Positions 15,908 to 24,652 of a DNA stretch of 64,000 bases are shown in pieces. The DNA comes from Spirochaetota bacterium. Lineage in GTDB: Bacteria > Spirochaetota > UBA4802 > UBA5550. Where the stretch lies: the NCBI GenBank assembly GCA_016933025.1, contig JAFGBT010000025.1:1-64000 (forward strand). Direction: 5' to 3'. How positions within the stretch are numbered: position 1 is the first letter of the stretch; the number at the start of each line of letters is the position of its first letter. Both the position numbers and the translations under genes were made by a program. The notes under the pieces are model-generated. The model searched no databases. It was given only the letters and a program-made list of their open reading frames with translations, and was not told where the DNA came from.

Positions 15908-16396
15908 TTATCGTATGATCTCCCCCGTTCGCGGGGATATTTTCTCAGCCTTTCCTGATTCGTATGTCAGCAAGATCCGTTCTGCGCGGAAGCTGTACTC
16001 GCACAGGTCTTCGTCCACCCGGTGATACCATGTTTTTTCTCCGTCTGACCGATCAACTTTAAGCAGATAGAACTCCTTTTTCTCATCAGCGAAGATAAGA
16101 TAGAGAAAACCGTCATAGATAATCTGAAAATAGGCCTTTCCGGGTATGAACCATGCAGTGGCTCCCGTTGCTTTATTCAGAGCGAGATAGTAGCCCCTGT
16201 TGTCGGCCGATTCGCAGGAGAGATAGTACTTGGACGAATCCTCGATGAGATTGTCTATCTGGTTGACGTCGGTTAATTTTTTTATCCAGAGATTTCTATT
16301 CTCTTTTGATTCCCTGCAGAGTAATATTGATTTGCCGCTGTCGAAGCAGAGGGTGCGGTCGCCCACCTCGAATGTTTGAGAATAGGTTTTATCCAT
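15908..16396 (-). CDS. Unrecognised protein, PQQ/propeller-like repeats
   Basis: This 162-residue protein has no signal peptide. It contains repeated short beta stretches ending in patterns such as LALNKATGATAWFIPG, LLKVDRSDGEKTWYHRV and KISPRTGEIIR. These resemble the 'LDxxTGxxxW' blades of PQQ-type beta-propellers. Three or four blades are visible, too few for a closed propeller unless it oligomerises. It sits nine bases after the cytidylate-kinase-like gene and 15 bases before the LeuA-domain gene, so the three are likely one transcript. Function unknown. Confidence 0.6.
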   Translation of the reverse strand: MDKTYSQTFEVGDRTLCFDSGKSILLCRESKENRNLWIKKLTDVNQIDNLIEDSSKYYLSCESADNRGYYLALNKATGATAWFIPGKAYFQIIYDGFLYLIFADEKKEFYLLKVDRSDGEKTWYHRVDEDLCEYSFRAERILLTYESGKAEKISPRTGEIIR

Positions 16397-16405
16397 CTAT
16401 TCCGT

Positions 16406-17119
16406 TCAGTGCGAACTATTAAGATTCATTCCCTCGATAATGAGATTGGCGACTCCGCTTACCGGTGTATTGGCAAGGTTGATGACCAGATCGTAATTGT
16501 GAGGATCGGTCACGTCGAAATTAACGTATTCCTTGATATAGTTCGCCCGACGCGCGGTGTTTTCGATTACCAGTTTTTCTGCCTCTTTTCTCGATACATT
16601 TTTGAGCTTCATCACATTTCTGGTTTTAAAATTCATCGGGGCAATGAGCATGACATGGTATCCGCCCTTCATCCCGCGGGTAATGACGTTCGACGCGCGG
16701 CCGACGATGACCACGTTGCCGTTGGCGGCGAGAAGACGTATGGTCTGCGCCAGCTTCTGGTATACCGCGATCTGGGGCGGAAGCTTGCTGAAGAGGTTTT
16801 TCAGTATATCGGTCATGTCTTTCTGCGCGTCATCCGTCAGTGTCCTCACCAGGTGTGAGGAAAGGTCCATCTCTTCCATGACCCTGTCGAGCACCTGCCT
16901 CTCGTAGGCGGCCCAGAGCGGCTCTGGAGTCTTATCCGCGCCGTTCAAGGTCTTGATGACTTCTTTCGCTATCTGGTATCCGTTGCAGCCGTATTCCCGG
17001 GATATCGTCAGGAACTGCCGGGGGCTCGGGGATTCGAACGGTTCTTGCAGGGTATGTTTCTGAAGCTGCCAGTATTTCACCTGGGAGTTTATATATTTAT
17101 CGAGGGCCGGTTTCTTCAT
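16406..17119 (-). CDS. Cytidylate kinase-like family protein
   Basis: This 237-residue protein matches the cytidylate-kinase-2-like family. It has ITISREYGCNGYQIAKEV (the P-loop region in its altered form), WAAYERQVLDRVMEEM, VVIVGRASNVITRG and RRANYIKEYVNFDVTDPHNY. In this family the normal GxxGxGKS loop is replaced by SREYGCxGxxIA, and the real substrate is not established; nucleotide phosphorylation is inferred. AAGGAG precedes the ATG by eight bases. It is the first gene of a trio with a possible propeller protein and an orphan LeuA domain. Confidence 0.85.
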   Translation of the reverse strand: MKKPALDKYINSQVKYWQLQKHTLQEPFESPSPRQFLTISREYGCNGYQIAKEVIKTLNGADKTPEPLWAAYERQVLDRVMEEMDLSSHLVRTLTDDAQKDMTDILKNLFSKLPPQIAVYQKLAQTIRLLAANGNVVIVGRASNVITRGMKGGYHVMLIAPMNFKTRNVMKLKNVSRKEAEKLVIENTARRANYIKEYVNFDVTDPHNYDLVINLANTPVSGVANLIIEGMNLNSSH

Positions 17120-17296
17120 CGTATCAACTCCTTATTCATCGTACACATATGGCACTGTTTGTAAATAAAAAAATATTCGACTATCGCTCCGCTTGATTTG
17201 TCCGGACCGACATCCCAATGCATGAAAAACTGTAGTTGCTTATCTGGTAAATTTTTGATGCTGCTTATGTTGAAATTTATATTAGGGTGTAAAATA

Positions 17297-18175
17297 TCAA
17301 GAACTTTTCTCCGATTTTTTTTGTAAATTTTTCAGCGTGCCGATCCTTTTCCCCATCCTGATTGTTTGCCCCGGCTTGAAATCATCGAACACGATCGCAT
17401 TATTCTGGAAGAGGAGAATGACGGTCGACCCGAGGTGAAACGCGCCCACCTCGTCGCCGGCCCGGATCGGCGTACGCGCCCTTTCTTCAAAAAAGACTTC
17501 CCGCGCCCGCCTGAACGTCCTGTTGGTGCGTGTGTCGCAGTATGACAGGGTGATCCGGCCCACGTTCATCGCGCCAATCTTGCATACTCCCACCAGCCCG
17601 GCCTGTGATTCGATGTAGGTGATGATTCGCTCGTTTTTCACGTAGAGGCCTTTCAGGCCTTTCACCATCCAGTCCTGTACGGTGAAGAGCGTCCCCGGCA
17701 GGTTGATATATCCGGTAACGACGCCGGAGACCGGGGCGTGGATCCGGTGGTAATCGCCGGGCGAGAGGTAAAGAGTCATGAAGGACCCCCACAGGAATTT
17801 TCTGTAGGTGTCGGAAGGGATCAGGTGCTGAAGGGAATACTCTATTCCTTTTGCCTGGATGAGGGTGCTCTCCCGTATTTCGCCGAGCTGGTCTATACGG
17901 CCGTCGACCGGGGAAAGGGCGGCGGTTCCGGCATCGTCCAGCGGATGCGACCCCTCTTTCAGCCTCCGCGTGAAGAATTCGTCGAAAGATTTGAAGCCGC
18001 CGGGGGGAATGATATGTTCATCTTTCACGCCATATACCCTGCTGTACTTTCGAATTATGATATTCAGGACCGTTCTCGGCAGCGGGATTCTGGCGATGCA
18101 TCCGATGATTCTTGATATCAGGCTTTTTGGAATGATCCGGTATATAAATATAACCAATGATTTTGAGCTGTTCAT
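17297..18175 (-). CDS. psd: Phosphatidylserine decarboxylase proenzyme
   Basis: This 292-residue enzyme converts phosphatidylserine to phosphatidylethanolamine at the inner membrane. Family motifs are FDEFFTRRLKEGSHPLD, ALSPVDGRIDQLG, the HRIHAPVSG block and the self-cleavage LGST (in GAFHLGSTVILLF). The serine of LGST becomes the pyruvoyl cofactor of the alpha chain. The ATG at 18175 follows GAGGTG with six bases between; the longer frame to 18268 has no ribosome site and would overlap the divergent yidD region. Confidence 0.94.
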   Translation of the reverse strand: MNSSKSLVIFIYRIIPKSLISRIIGCIARIPLPRTVLNIIIRKYSRVYGVKDEHIIPPGGFKSFDEFFTRRLKEGSHPLDDAGTAALSPVDGRIDQLGEIRESTLIQAKGIEYSLQHLIPSDTYRKFLWGSFMTLYLSPGDYHRIHAPVSGVVTGYINLPGTLFTVQDWMVKGLKGLYVKNERIITYIESQAGLVGVCKIGAMNVGRITLSYCDTRTNRTFRRAREVFFEERARTPIRAGDEVGAFHLGSTVILLFQNNAIVFDDFKPGQTIRMGKRIGTLKNLQKKSEKSS

Positions 18176-18333
18176 GAAGGCACCTCGTATCTGTTGAGGG
18201 TAATGACTGGCCTCTCCAAAAGAAGATTCGATAATACATTCGAATAAACACCAGGCCGGACGTGTCAAGTAATATAATGATGTTCCATAAACTATATCTT
18301 GACTTTATGAATAGATTGAGCGATGATAGGATC

Positions 18334-18735
18334 ATGAAAATATTCGCTCTATTATTGGTGATCTTCCCGCTGGTGTGCATCACGCCCGCCGCCGGAGAGT
18401 GCTTCAAGCCGTGGGACGCAGCCGTTGCTGTGGGCGACGAGGGCCTTGCTGATGCGGTTCCGGGTGCGCCTCAGGCCGGCAGCGGCTACGGACGGGGAGT
18501 CTACGACGCCGTCAGGGGAGGAGCCATCCTGCTTATAAGAATCTTCCAGATATGGATATCGCCACAGGACGGTCCTAACTGCCGATTCAGGCCCGTCTGC
18601 AGCGCCTACGGGAAAATCGCAGTTGAGAGATACGGCGCCTTTCTGGGCGGCGTTCTCGCTGGTGACAGGATATTGCGGTGCAACCCCTTCTCAAAGCCGG
18701 GTGACGACCCGGTACCGGATTCTTTAGAAAAATGA
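18334..18735 (+). CDS. yidD: YidD membrane-insertion factor with N-terminal signal extension
   Basis: YidD is normally a 70-85-residue cytoplasmic amphipathic protein that helps YidC insert proteins. Its core is seen at about 65-130: AILLIRIFQIWISPQDGPNC, RFRPVCSAYGKIAVERYG and RILRCNPFSKPGDDPVP, with the three conserved cysteines. Here it is preceded by a hydrophobic segment (1-20) that looks like a signal peptide ending near PAAGE, plus a glycine-rich linker. Export or membrane anchoring of YidD would be unusual. The start is unsure: no strong ribosome site, and an upstream ATG at 18307 or 18262-region codons are possible. Its stop overlaps the next start by four bases. Confidence 0.82.
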   Translation: MKIFALLLVIFPLVCITPAAGECFKPWDAAVAVGDEGLADAVPGAPQAGSGYGRGVYDAVRGGAILLIRIFQIWISPQDGPNCRFRPVCSAYGKIAVERYGAFLGGVLAGDRILRCNPFSKPGDDPVPDSLEK

Positions 18736-19619
18736 ATTCATTCAGATTATTTTTTATCATAATGATTCTGCTGTCCCTGCCGGCCGTTGCGGCGGACAGG
18801 GGGGAGTTCATCAGCAGACAAAAAAAATTCATCCGCGAGCTTTTTAGCGAAAAGAGGTATTTTGATGCCATTGCCGAGACACGGAGGCTTATCGCCCACG
18901 GCCATGGCAGCCGGATGCGGGACGACTGTAATTTTTTCATCAATGTGAATTATTACCTCGGCGGACAGTACAAAACGGTGGTGAACAATATTGCCGGCAT
19001 GCCCGTCCCGCCAGACACCAGGAGTGCCGTGCTCCTGTCGCAGTCATACCTGAGGCTTGGCATGAACTCGCGCGGTCTTGGCGCAATACGGGGGATCGGG
19101 TACGATTCGGTATCAGGGCCAGGCCGATACCCTCTACTGGCGAGAAAGGCAGAGGCCTACATCGCGTGCGGCATGTACCGGGAGCTGCTGGAGGAGATTC
19201 GGGAGGCCGAGGGATATCTCCCCGGGCATGATACGCTTGCCATGCTGCGCGAAGAGGTGGAGCGATATCGGCGCGCGACGCGGGTGTCGGCACCGCTTGC
19301 CGTCGCGCTGTCGGTCTTCATCCCCGGCGCCGGCCAGATGTACGCCGGCAAATACCTGTCCGGGGTCCTGAGCTTCGTCGGCGTGGCCGCGACGGCCGCG
19401 GGCGCTTTCCTGCTGTACCGGCAGGGGAGTAAAGACCTGTCGTTTACCTGTATCTTTTTTTCATCTGTGTTTTATCTCGGCAACATATATGGCGCTTACA
19501 ATTCGGCGCGCCATGCAAATGAAGAGCGGGAAATAACGTTCCGCGACTCGATGAAGCGCGGATGCGTTCCTGCCTATGATCCTGTACCAGATCTGGAGGG
19601 GAACCGCGCCATGCAGTAA
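18732..19619 (+). CDS. Exported TPR-like protein with C-terminal membrane domain (copy A)
   Basis: This 295-residue protein has a signal peptide (1-20), a helical TPR/Sel1-like region (25-185: RYFDAIAETRRLIAHGHGS, LLSQSYLRLGMNSRGLGAI) and a C-terminal domain with two to three membrane helices beginning AVALSVFIPGAGQMYAGKYL (about 193-270). The 'PGxGQxYxGxxxxG' turn is typical of DUF5683/TM2-like membrane domains. It overlaps yidD by four bases. The next gene is a clear relative. Together with YidD this suggests a membrane-protein assembly or envelope role; no biochemical function is known. Confidence 0.72.
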   Translation: MNSFRLFFIIMILLSLPAVAADRGEFISRQKKFIRELFSEKRYFDAIAETRRLIAHGHGSRMRDDCNFFINVNYYLGGQYKTVVNNIAGMPVPPDTRSAVLLSQSYLRLGMNSRGLGAIRGIGYDSVSGPGRYPLLARKAEAYIACGMYRELLEEIREAEGYLPGHDTLAMLREEVERYRRATRVSAPLAVALSVFIPGAGQMYAGKYLSGVLSFVGVAATAAGAFLLYRQGSKDLSFTCIFFSSVFYLGNIYGAYNSARHANEEREITFRDSMKRGCVPAYDPVPDLEGNRAMQ

Positions 19620-19660
19620 CGCTCCGCCGGTTCCTATTCATTGTGCGAGGACGAGGCTGA

Positions 19661-20518
19661 TTGAAAAAAATAATCCTGGCGATATGTATAAGCACGGCGG
19701 GATGGACGGCGGCCCGCGCCGGCGGCGATGACATACTGCTCATGGCCGAGCGCTTTTATTCCGCCGGTGATTATTATTCGGCCATAACCGAGGTCATGAG
19801 ATACCAGTGCCTGTTTCCGTCAGGCCCGCTCTATTCCCGGAGCATGCTGTTGATGGGCAAAGCCTATTTCAGGGGCGGGAATTATCAGGCGGCCGCGGAC
19901 GTCTTCACCCGGTGCCATCGTGAGTTCACTGCGCGCAGGGACGGGGAAGAGGCGCTCTACCTGGCGGGTTTTGCCTCACTCGCCGGGGCTGCGCCGCTGG
20001 AATGGATGAAGTCAGCCGACCTCTATCGGGTTACCTACCCGAAGCCGCTGTTTGCAGAGGAGCTGGACCGCGACGCCTGTTTTGCCTCGGCGCTCGGCAT
20101 GGACCTTGCCGGGGCAATGCGCGAGGTCAGGAGATACCGGGGGCTTCACGGGCGCGGGAAATACCGTGAGGAGGTCGGGCGGCTTGAAGGACTCGTTTGC
20201 GAGGAAACCGGGCGGCCCCGGCGGCACCTCTGGCTGTCGGTCCTGGGGTCGGTCTTCGTCCCCGGCTTCGGGCATTTCTACACGGGCAACTACGCTGCCG
20301 GGTTCCTCACACTTTTTACCAACGCGTTCTTCTCGTTCATGATCTATAACGGCTACCGGCTCCATGACACCTTCCAGATGGTGTTCTTCGGCATCGCTGA
20401 GGCGATTGTTTACCAGTATAATATATTCGGCGCCGTGCGGGCCGCTGACGAATATAACGGGAAGCGCAACAGGGACTTTTTCAAGAGGGTCCGCCTGGAG
20501 ATGAGCGTGCCGTTTTAG
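19661..20518 (+). CDS. Exported TPR-like protein with C-terminal membrane domain (copy B)
   Basis: This 285-residue paralogue-like protein has the same design as the preceding gene: signal peptide (1-20), helical repeats (28-160: AERFYSAGDYYSAITEVMRY, LMGKAYFRGGNYQAAADVF) and a C-terminal membrane part with GSVFVPGFGHFYTGNYAAGF. It starts at a TTG eight bases after GAGG, 41 bp after the first copy. Outside the PG-x-G-x-x-Y-x-G turn and the TPR spacing the two are much diverged, so the duplication is old. Confidence 0.72.
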   Translation: MKKIILAICISTAGWTAARAGGDDILLMAERFYSAGDYYSAITEVMRYQCLFPSGPLYSRSMLLMGKAYFRGGNYQAAADVFTRCHREFTARRDGEEALYLAGFASLAGAAPLEWMKSADLYRVTYPKPLFAEELDRDACFASALGMDLAGAMREVRRYRGLHGRGKYREEVGRLEGLVCEETGRPRRHLWLSVLGSVFVPGFGHFYTGNYAAGFLTLFTNAFFSFMIYNGYRLHDTFQMVFFGIAEAIVYQYNIFGAVRAADEYNGKRNRDFFKRVRLEMSVPF

Positions 20519-20681
20519 AGGGTCGGCGCGCCGGCTGTTTGAAATTATCGTTGACGCGGCGGATGAATCCTGGAAAAATTTATCCTGAGTACCAGATGGA
20601 GACTGCGGCCGCATGCGGGAAGTCATACGGCATCCCAGCCCGGCGCTGCCACCGAGAAATCAGAAGCGAGAGTAGAGTCAA

Positions 20682-22691
20682 ATGTCAAACACAAAGGTAT
20701 ATATCATCCTTGCCGTGATAGCGTTGATGTCGATTGCGCTGCGCGTTGAGCACTACCGGGAGATGAAGGCGAATAATCCCATTTTTAACTATCCCATAAT
20801 CGATTCCAAGGAATACGTCGCGACCGCCAATCATCTGTACAAAAAGAGCTGGCTCGGGGGAAAGGAGCCGTACTATCATCCCCCCCTCTACCCCTATTTC
20901 ATTGCCGCGGTATCCTCAGTTTCCGGCGGGAAGGCATATCACGTGAAATGGGTCCAGATCGCTTTGGACACCCTGAATGTTATTTTGATATTCCTGGTCG
21001 GGTCCATGGTATTCGGACGCGCCATAGCGCTCCTCTCCTCCGGAGGATACGGGCTCTACCTGCCTGCAGTCCAGTATAGCTCGGAACTGCTGCCCCCTAT
21101 TCTCCTGATATTCCTTTTCCTTCTCGGATTGTACTTGATACTTAAATACGGCGAGTCGGGCAACACGGATCGAAAGGGGATGATATGGGCGGCATCCGCC
21201 GGAATCGTGTTCGGGCTTCTTGTCCTGACACTTCCCAATTTCCTGATATGTGTCGTTATCATTGTCGTCTGGATGATGGTATACGGGCCCGGTACGACCC
21301 GGCGAAAGGCGGAGAGTGCGGCTTTATTCGGGGCCTTTGTCCTGTTCTTTGTGCTCCTGACCACGGCAAGGAATTATTACGTATCGAAGGACCCGATACT
21401 GATATCGACGAACGCGAGCATCAACCTGTATATCGGGAACAACGAGGACATCAACAGGACCGTCTCCATACGGCCCGGCAGGCAGTGGGAGCGGTTCACC
21501 CAGTATCCCTATGAAACCGAGAGGATCACCAATGACCGGGAGGAAAACTGGTTCTGGTACAAACAGACCTTCAAATATATTTTCAGCCATCCATTCGACT
21601 GGCTCCTTCTCACGCTAAAAAAGACGGTTTTGTTCTTCAACTCGTATGAATATCCCCGCAATTTTGATAACGCTTTTTTCGCCGAGTTTACTCGTCTCTC
21701 CCGAATGCCATTTGTAAATCTGAGAATAATAATGCCGCTGGGGCTCTGCGGCATGATCTTCGCCCTGTTCAGGATTAGAGAGAAGCGGAACGCGGATTAC
21801 ATCAGGCTGCTGCTCCTGGTATTTGCCGGATATGCCGCCTCGATTATACTCGTTTTCATAGCCGGGAGATACCGGCTGCCGGTAATCCCCATACTCATAC
21901 TCTTCGCGGCCTATACGATTGTCAGTATCGTCCAGGACATCAGGGCGAAAAATCATACCATGAACGCGGTCCGGCTTGCTGCCATAGGAATTCTCGTTCT
22001 TCTGACGCTGCCGAAATTCTTCGAAAAGAGCTATCCGTACACGATCCCCAGGAGCGAGAGCTATGCTCAGATAGCGACAACGCTGCAGGGTTACGGGAAG
22101 AAGCGGGACGCGTGGATGTATTACCAGAAGGCATTGAAAGAACCGGTTGATTTATATACGGACGACTTGTATGTCAGTCTCGCTTATTTTTATATTGAAG
22201 CAAACGCTATTGAAAAGGCCGTAGAGTATTTTAAAAAGGCATACGAGCTGAACCCGAAAAACCATTACGCTCTCAACAATATCGGGTACAATTATCAACG
22301 CAATGGCGAGTATGCAAAGGCGATACCTTTTTATAAAGCGGCAACCAACGCGGCTCCTTATCATGACATTGCCTATACATATCTATCACAGTGCTATTTG
22401 CTTTTAAAACAGGAAGAAGAGATATTAAAGGTGCTCGTGTCATTTTATGCCCGTTGTCCTTCACCCCATCCAACCATCAACTACGATTTGGGTCTGTTTT
22501 ACAAGGAAATCAGGAAGGACTGTAAAAAGGCCATTTTCTATTTCCGGGAATCGCTGCGGTATCCGCAGGGTCTTCCACCGGTGAAGGATATATATGACAA
22601 GATGCATGAATGTGAAAAAAATCAGAATGCCGATGCAAGAGCCGGGAGTCTACGCACGTCGACTCAGTCGGGTTTTCCGGTAATAAAATGA
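20682..22691 (+). CDS. GT39-like membrane glycosyltransferase with C-terminal TPRs
   Basis: This 669-residue protein has a first membrane helix (5-22), a periplasmic loop with the acidic motif IDSKEYVATANHLYK and HPPLYPYFIA, and then about ten membrane helices up to residue ~450. These features fit the GT-C fold of ArnT/PMT-type enzymes, which use a polyprenyl-phosphate sugar donor and an aspartate in the first loop. The last ~190 residues contain TPR repeats (AYFYIEANAIEKAVEYFKKA, NNIGYNYQRNGEYAKAIPFY). Acceptor unknown. It follows the TPR/membrane pair at 163 bp and may form part of the same envelope cluster. Confidence 0.8.
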   Translation: MSNTKVYIILAVIALMSIALRVEHYREMKANNPIFNYPIIDSKEYVATANHLYKKSWLGGKEPYYHPPLYPYFIAAVSSVSGGKAYHVKWVQIALDTLNVILIFLVGSMVFGRAIALLSSGGYGLYLPAVQYSSELLPPILLIFLFLLGLYLILKYGESGNTDRKGMIWAASAGIVFGLLVLTLPNFLICVVIIVVWMMVYGPGTTRRKAESAALFGAFVLFFVLLTTARNYYVSKDPILISTNASINLYIGNNEDINRTVSIRPGRQWERFTQYPYETERITNDREENWFWYKQTFKYIFSHPFDWLLLTLKKTVLFFNSYEYPRNFDNAFFAEFTRLSRMPFVNLRIIMPLGLCGMIFALFRIREKRNADYIRLLLLVFAGYAASIILVFIAGRYRLPVIPILILFAAYTIVSIVQDIRAKNHTMNAVRLAAIGILVLLTLPKFFEKSYPYTIPRSESYAQIATTLQGYGKKRDAWMYYQKALKEPVDLYTDDLYVSLAYFYIEANAIEKAVEYFKKAYELNPKNHYALNNIGYNYQRNGEYAKAIPFYKAATNAAPYHDIAYTYLSQCYLLLKQEEEILKVLVSFYARCPSPHPTINYDLGLFYKEIRKDCKKAIFYFRESLRYPQGLPPVKDIYDKMHECEKNQNADARAGSLRTSTQSGFPVIK

Positions 22692-22769
22692 AAAGATTTT
22701 TGTGATCCGGCGGATTTCAATTGCCGAAACAGCCGCGGAGGAGTATACTCAATACTAGAGGGTTGGCGA

Positions 22770-23450
22770 ATGGACGATTTCCTTGACGACAGCGGGGAAC
22801 CGCGCAGGGCCGGCGGCAGTGAACCGGATACCGAGGACGGCCTGTACAAGACCCAGATCATTGATTTTGACGAGCTTCTCAGAAACAACGACCTTGAAGC
22901 GGTGGCTATGCGCCTCTCTGAGGGATCTCTGGAGATGGCCGACTTCATGCGGAAGGACATTATCGACCGGTTCCTGGATTTCGTGTATTTCAAGGTCTCG
23001 ACCGGCAACGTGGATATACCCAGCTTGGCATATCCTACCAAGCGGATGCTCGACAACGAGCTTGAAAAAAAGGTGATTGAGGTGATCAATGTCCACCTCT
23101 ATCCTGAAATCATTTTCCGCCTACTCAAATTTTTCACGCGGAACGTCCACGACAGCGATACGAACCTCTACATCGCCAACCTGATTTATTCCGCGGACAT
23201 CATCAAGGCGATCTACGACACCTACCGGATGTTTAAAAAGGACATCTTCAACGCCGACCGCGATCGGAGAACGCTTAACGTAAAGCGAATTCAGCAGTAT
23301 TCGCCCCGTTCGGACAACAAGCTTTCATCACCCCTGGACACCGCCGCCCGGTTGAAATATGTGCTCGAGTTTTTCCTGGTGAAGTATAACCTGACCGATC
23401 TGTATACCCGGGAGGACATTTTCCTTTCGGCAAGAGAGGATACGGCTTAA
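22770..23450 (+). CDS. Unrecognised 226-residue cytosolic protein
   Basis: This protein has no signal peptide or membrane helix. It has an acidic N-terminus (1-35), then a predicted all-helical body (LLKFFTRNVHDSDTNLYIAN, LKYVLEFFLVKYNLTDLYTR). GAGGG precedes the ATG by eight bases. Its last four bases overlap the end of the convergent gene at 23447, leaving no room for a terminator. Function unknown. Similar helical proteins in the convergent operon suggest related roles. Confidence 0.7.
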   Translation: MDDFLDDSGEPRRAGGSEPDTEDGLYKTQIIDFDELLRNNDLEAVAMRLSEGSLEMADFMRKDIIDRFLDFVYFKVSTGNVDIPSLAYPTKRMLDNELEKKVIEVINVHLYPEIIFRLLKFFTRNVHDSDTNLYIANLIYSADIIKAIYDTYRMFKKDIFNADRDRRTLNVKRIQQYSPRSDNKLSSPLDTAARLKYVLEFFLVKYNLTDLYTREDIFLSAREDTA

Positions 23451-23911
23451 TATTCCCGGTAGTCCTTGATCTTTTCCACTACGTCTTCCGGGTTTCGCTG
23501 CACCTCGTTGATGTAGATATTCTCAAAACGCTTCGAATCTTTAAACATTGTTTCATTGAAACGAGGGTTATAGGTGCGTATCAGCCAGAACATGATGTCC
23601 TGCATGTCCTGCATGTTGCCTTCGTCGACAATCGTGTACTTGTAGTAGAGCCTGGTAAGGTCCATCTCCTTGATGATATCAGGGTGGCGCGTTGTGTAGG
23701 GGTCCATAAACTTTTTGAAACCGACCCGGCAGCCGTCCCGGTGGCAACTGTAGAAGAGGAGGTAGTCCAGCCTTGACTGGCTGTAGTAATTGAGGGAAAT
23801 TATTCCCGGAAGCTCCGGCATTTTTCTCATCGCCTCGAAGCGGTCATAAGGGTAGATCGGCGACCATGCCAGGGTGTAATAGACCTCTCTTCCGATTACT
23901 GTTTTTTTCAT
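23447..23911 (-). CDS. Unrecognised 154-residue protein
   Basis: This small soluble protein is rich in aromatic residues (REVYYTLAWSPIYPYDRFEA, LFYSCHRDGCRVGFKKFMDP). The pattern 'YxLAWSPIxPYDRFEAMRKMPELPGI' suggests a compact alpha/beta domain in which an isoleucine-rich strand follows a Pro-rich turn; no family is recognised. Its start overlaps the stop of the Lon-N-domain gene by four bases, so it is translated with it. Confidence 0.7.
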   Translation of the reverse strand: MKKTVIGREVYYTLAWSPIYPYDRFEAMRKMPELPGIISLNYYSQSRLDYLLFYSCHRDGCRVGFKKFMDPYTTRHPDIIKEMDLTRLYYKYTIVDEGNMQDMQDIMFWLIRTYNPRFNETMFKDSKRFENIYINEVQRNPEDVVEKIKDYREY

Positions 23912-24507
23912 ATGGCCATTTCTTTCCTTTTTTTTGTGAGCCTTCGTATGAGGGCCTCCAGTTCTGATATCAGCAGGAGCGCCCGCCTGTGTGCGTCAGT
24001 GATGTTGTATAGCCGCCGCCTGGTCCGGAAATTCATGATAAAATAGTTCGCTATAAAATCGGTCATCTGGTTCAGGTCGACGATGTAATTGAGGAGTTTG
24101 ATCAGCTTGTCAGATTCCTCGACATTGATAAGGAAAATTAGCTCCTGGGATCTTTTCCTGAGCTCATCCATGACGGATTCGTTCTGTTCGGTCTTTGACG
24201 GCGAGATGAATTCAAACTCGGCATGCCTGTATTCGACCAGTTTTTTCAGTTTAACCCTCTCGAGGCCTTTCAGCATTATTTTTATCATTTTTTTGTCAAT
24301 TTTCGCGTCGAGGACTTCGGAAAGAGTCGCGAGCTTGTTCCGGTAAAAAATGAGGTCAAGCGTCGAGCGGATGGCATACGCCAGGATCCGATCACCCTTC
24401 CGGATTTCCCCGGACTCTTCCGTCTGCTTTACAAAAACGGCCAGCGTGCAGTACGGGAATATGACCTTTCTTTTCAGATAGAATATTTTTAACCTGCGTT
24501 CTTGCAT
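23908..24507 (-). CDS. Protein with lone Lon-protease N-terminal domain
   Basis: From the ATG at 24507 the protein is 199 residues. Residues about 5-100 resemble the LON substrate-binding domain: KIFYLKRKVIFPYCTLAVFV, RKGDRILAYAIRST, the 'GTvA' equivalent KLATLSEVLDAKI and IMLKGLERVKLKKLVEY. The rest is helical and charged; no AAA+ or protease part follows. The frame is open up to 24651, but the 48 extra codons have low third-position GC (about 40%, against roughly two thirds in neighbouring genes) and no homology, so the shorter start is preferred although it lacks a clear ribosome site. It could be a substrate adaptor. Confidence 0.68.
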   Translation of the reverse strand: MQERRLKIFYLKRKVIFPYCTLAVFVKQTEESGEIRKGDRILAYAIRSTLDLIFYRNKLATLSEVLDAKIDKKMIKIMLKGLERVKLKKLVEYRHAEFEFISPSKTEQNESVMDELRKRSQELIFLINVEESDKLIKLLNYIVDLNQMTDFIANYFIMNFRTRRRLYNITDAHRRALLLISELEALIRRLTKKRKEMAI

Positions 24508-24652
24508 GTCTTTTTGAAGCCGCACTGACAGTAGTTCGATAACACCTACCTGACCCCGCCATGCCGCAGACCGCGGAGCATATAACAATTTCCCGCAGGC
24601 TGTTACGCCTGCAAGTAAAATTTTTCCGGCGGTTCCATATTCTTCACGCACG

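Noticed and set aside
20519-20681. GGCGCGCC palindrome after the second TPR/membrane gene as a terminator
   Set aside because: Short stem with no T-run; not convincing, and the following gene may be co-transcribed.
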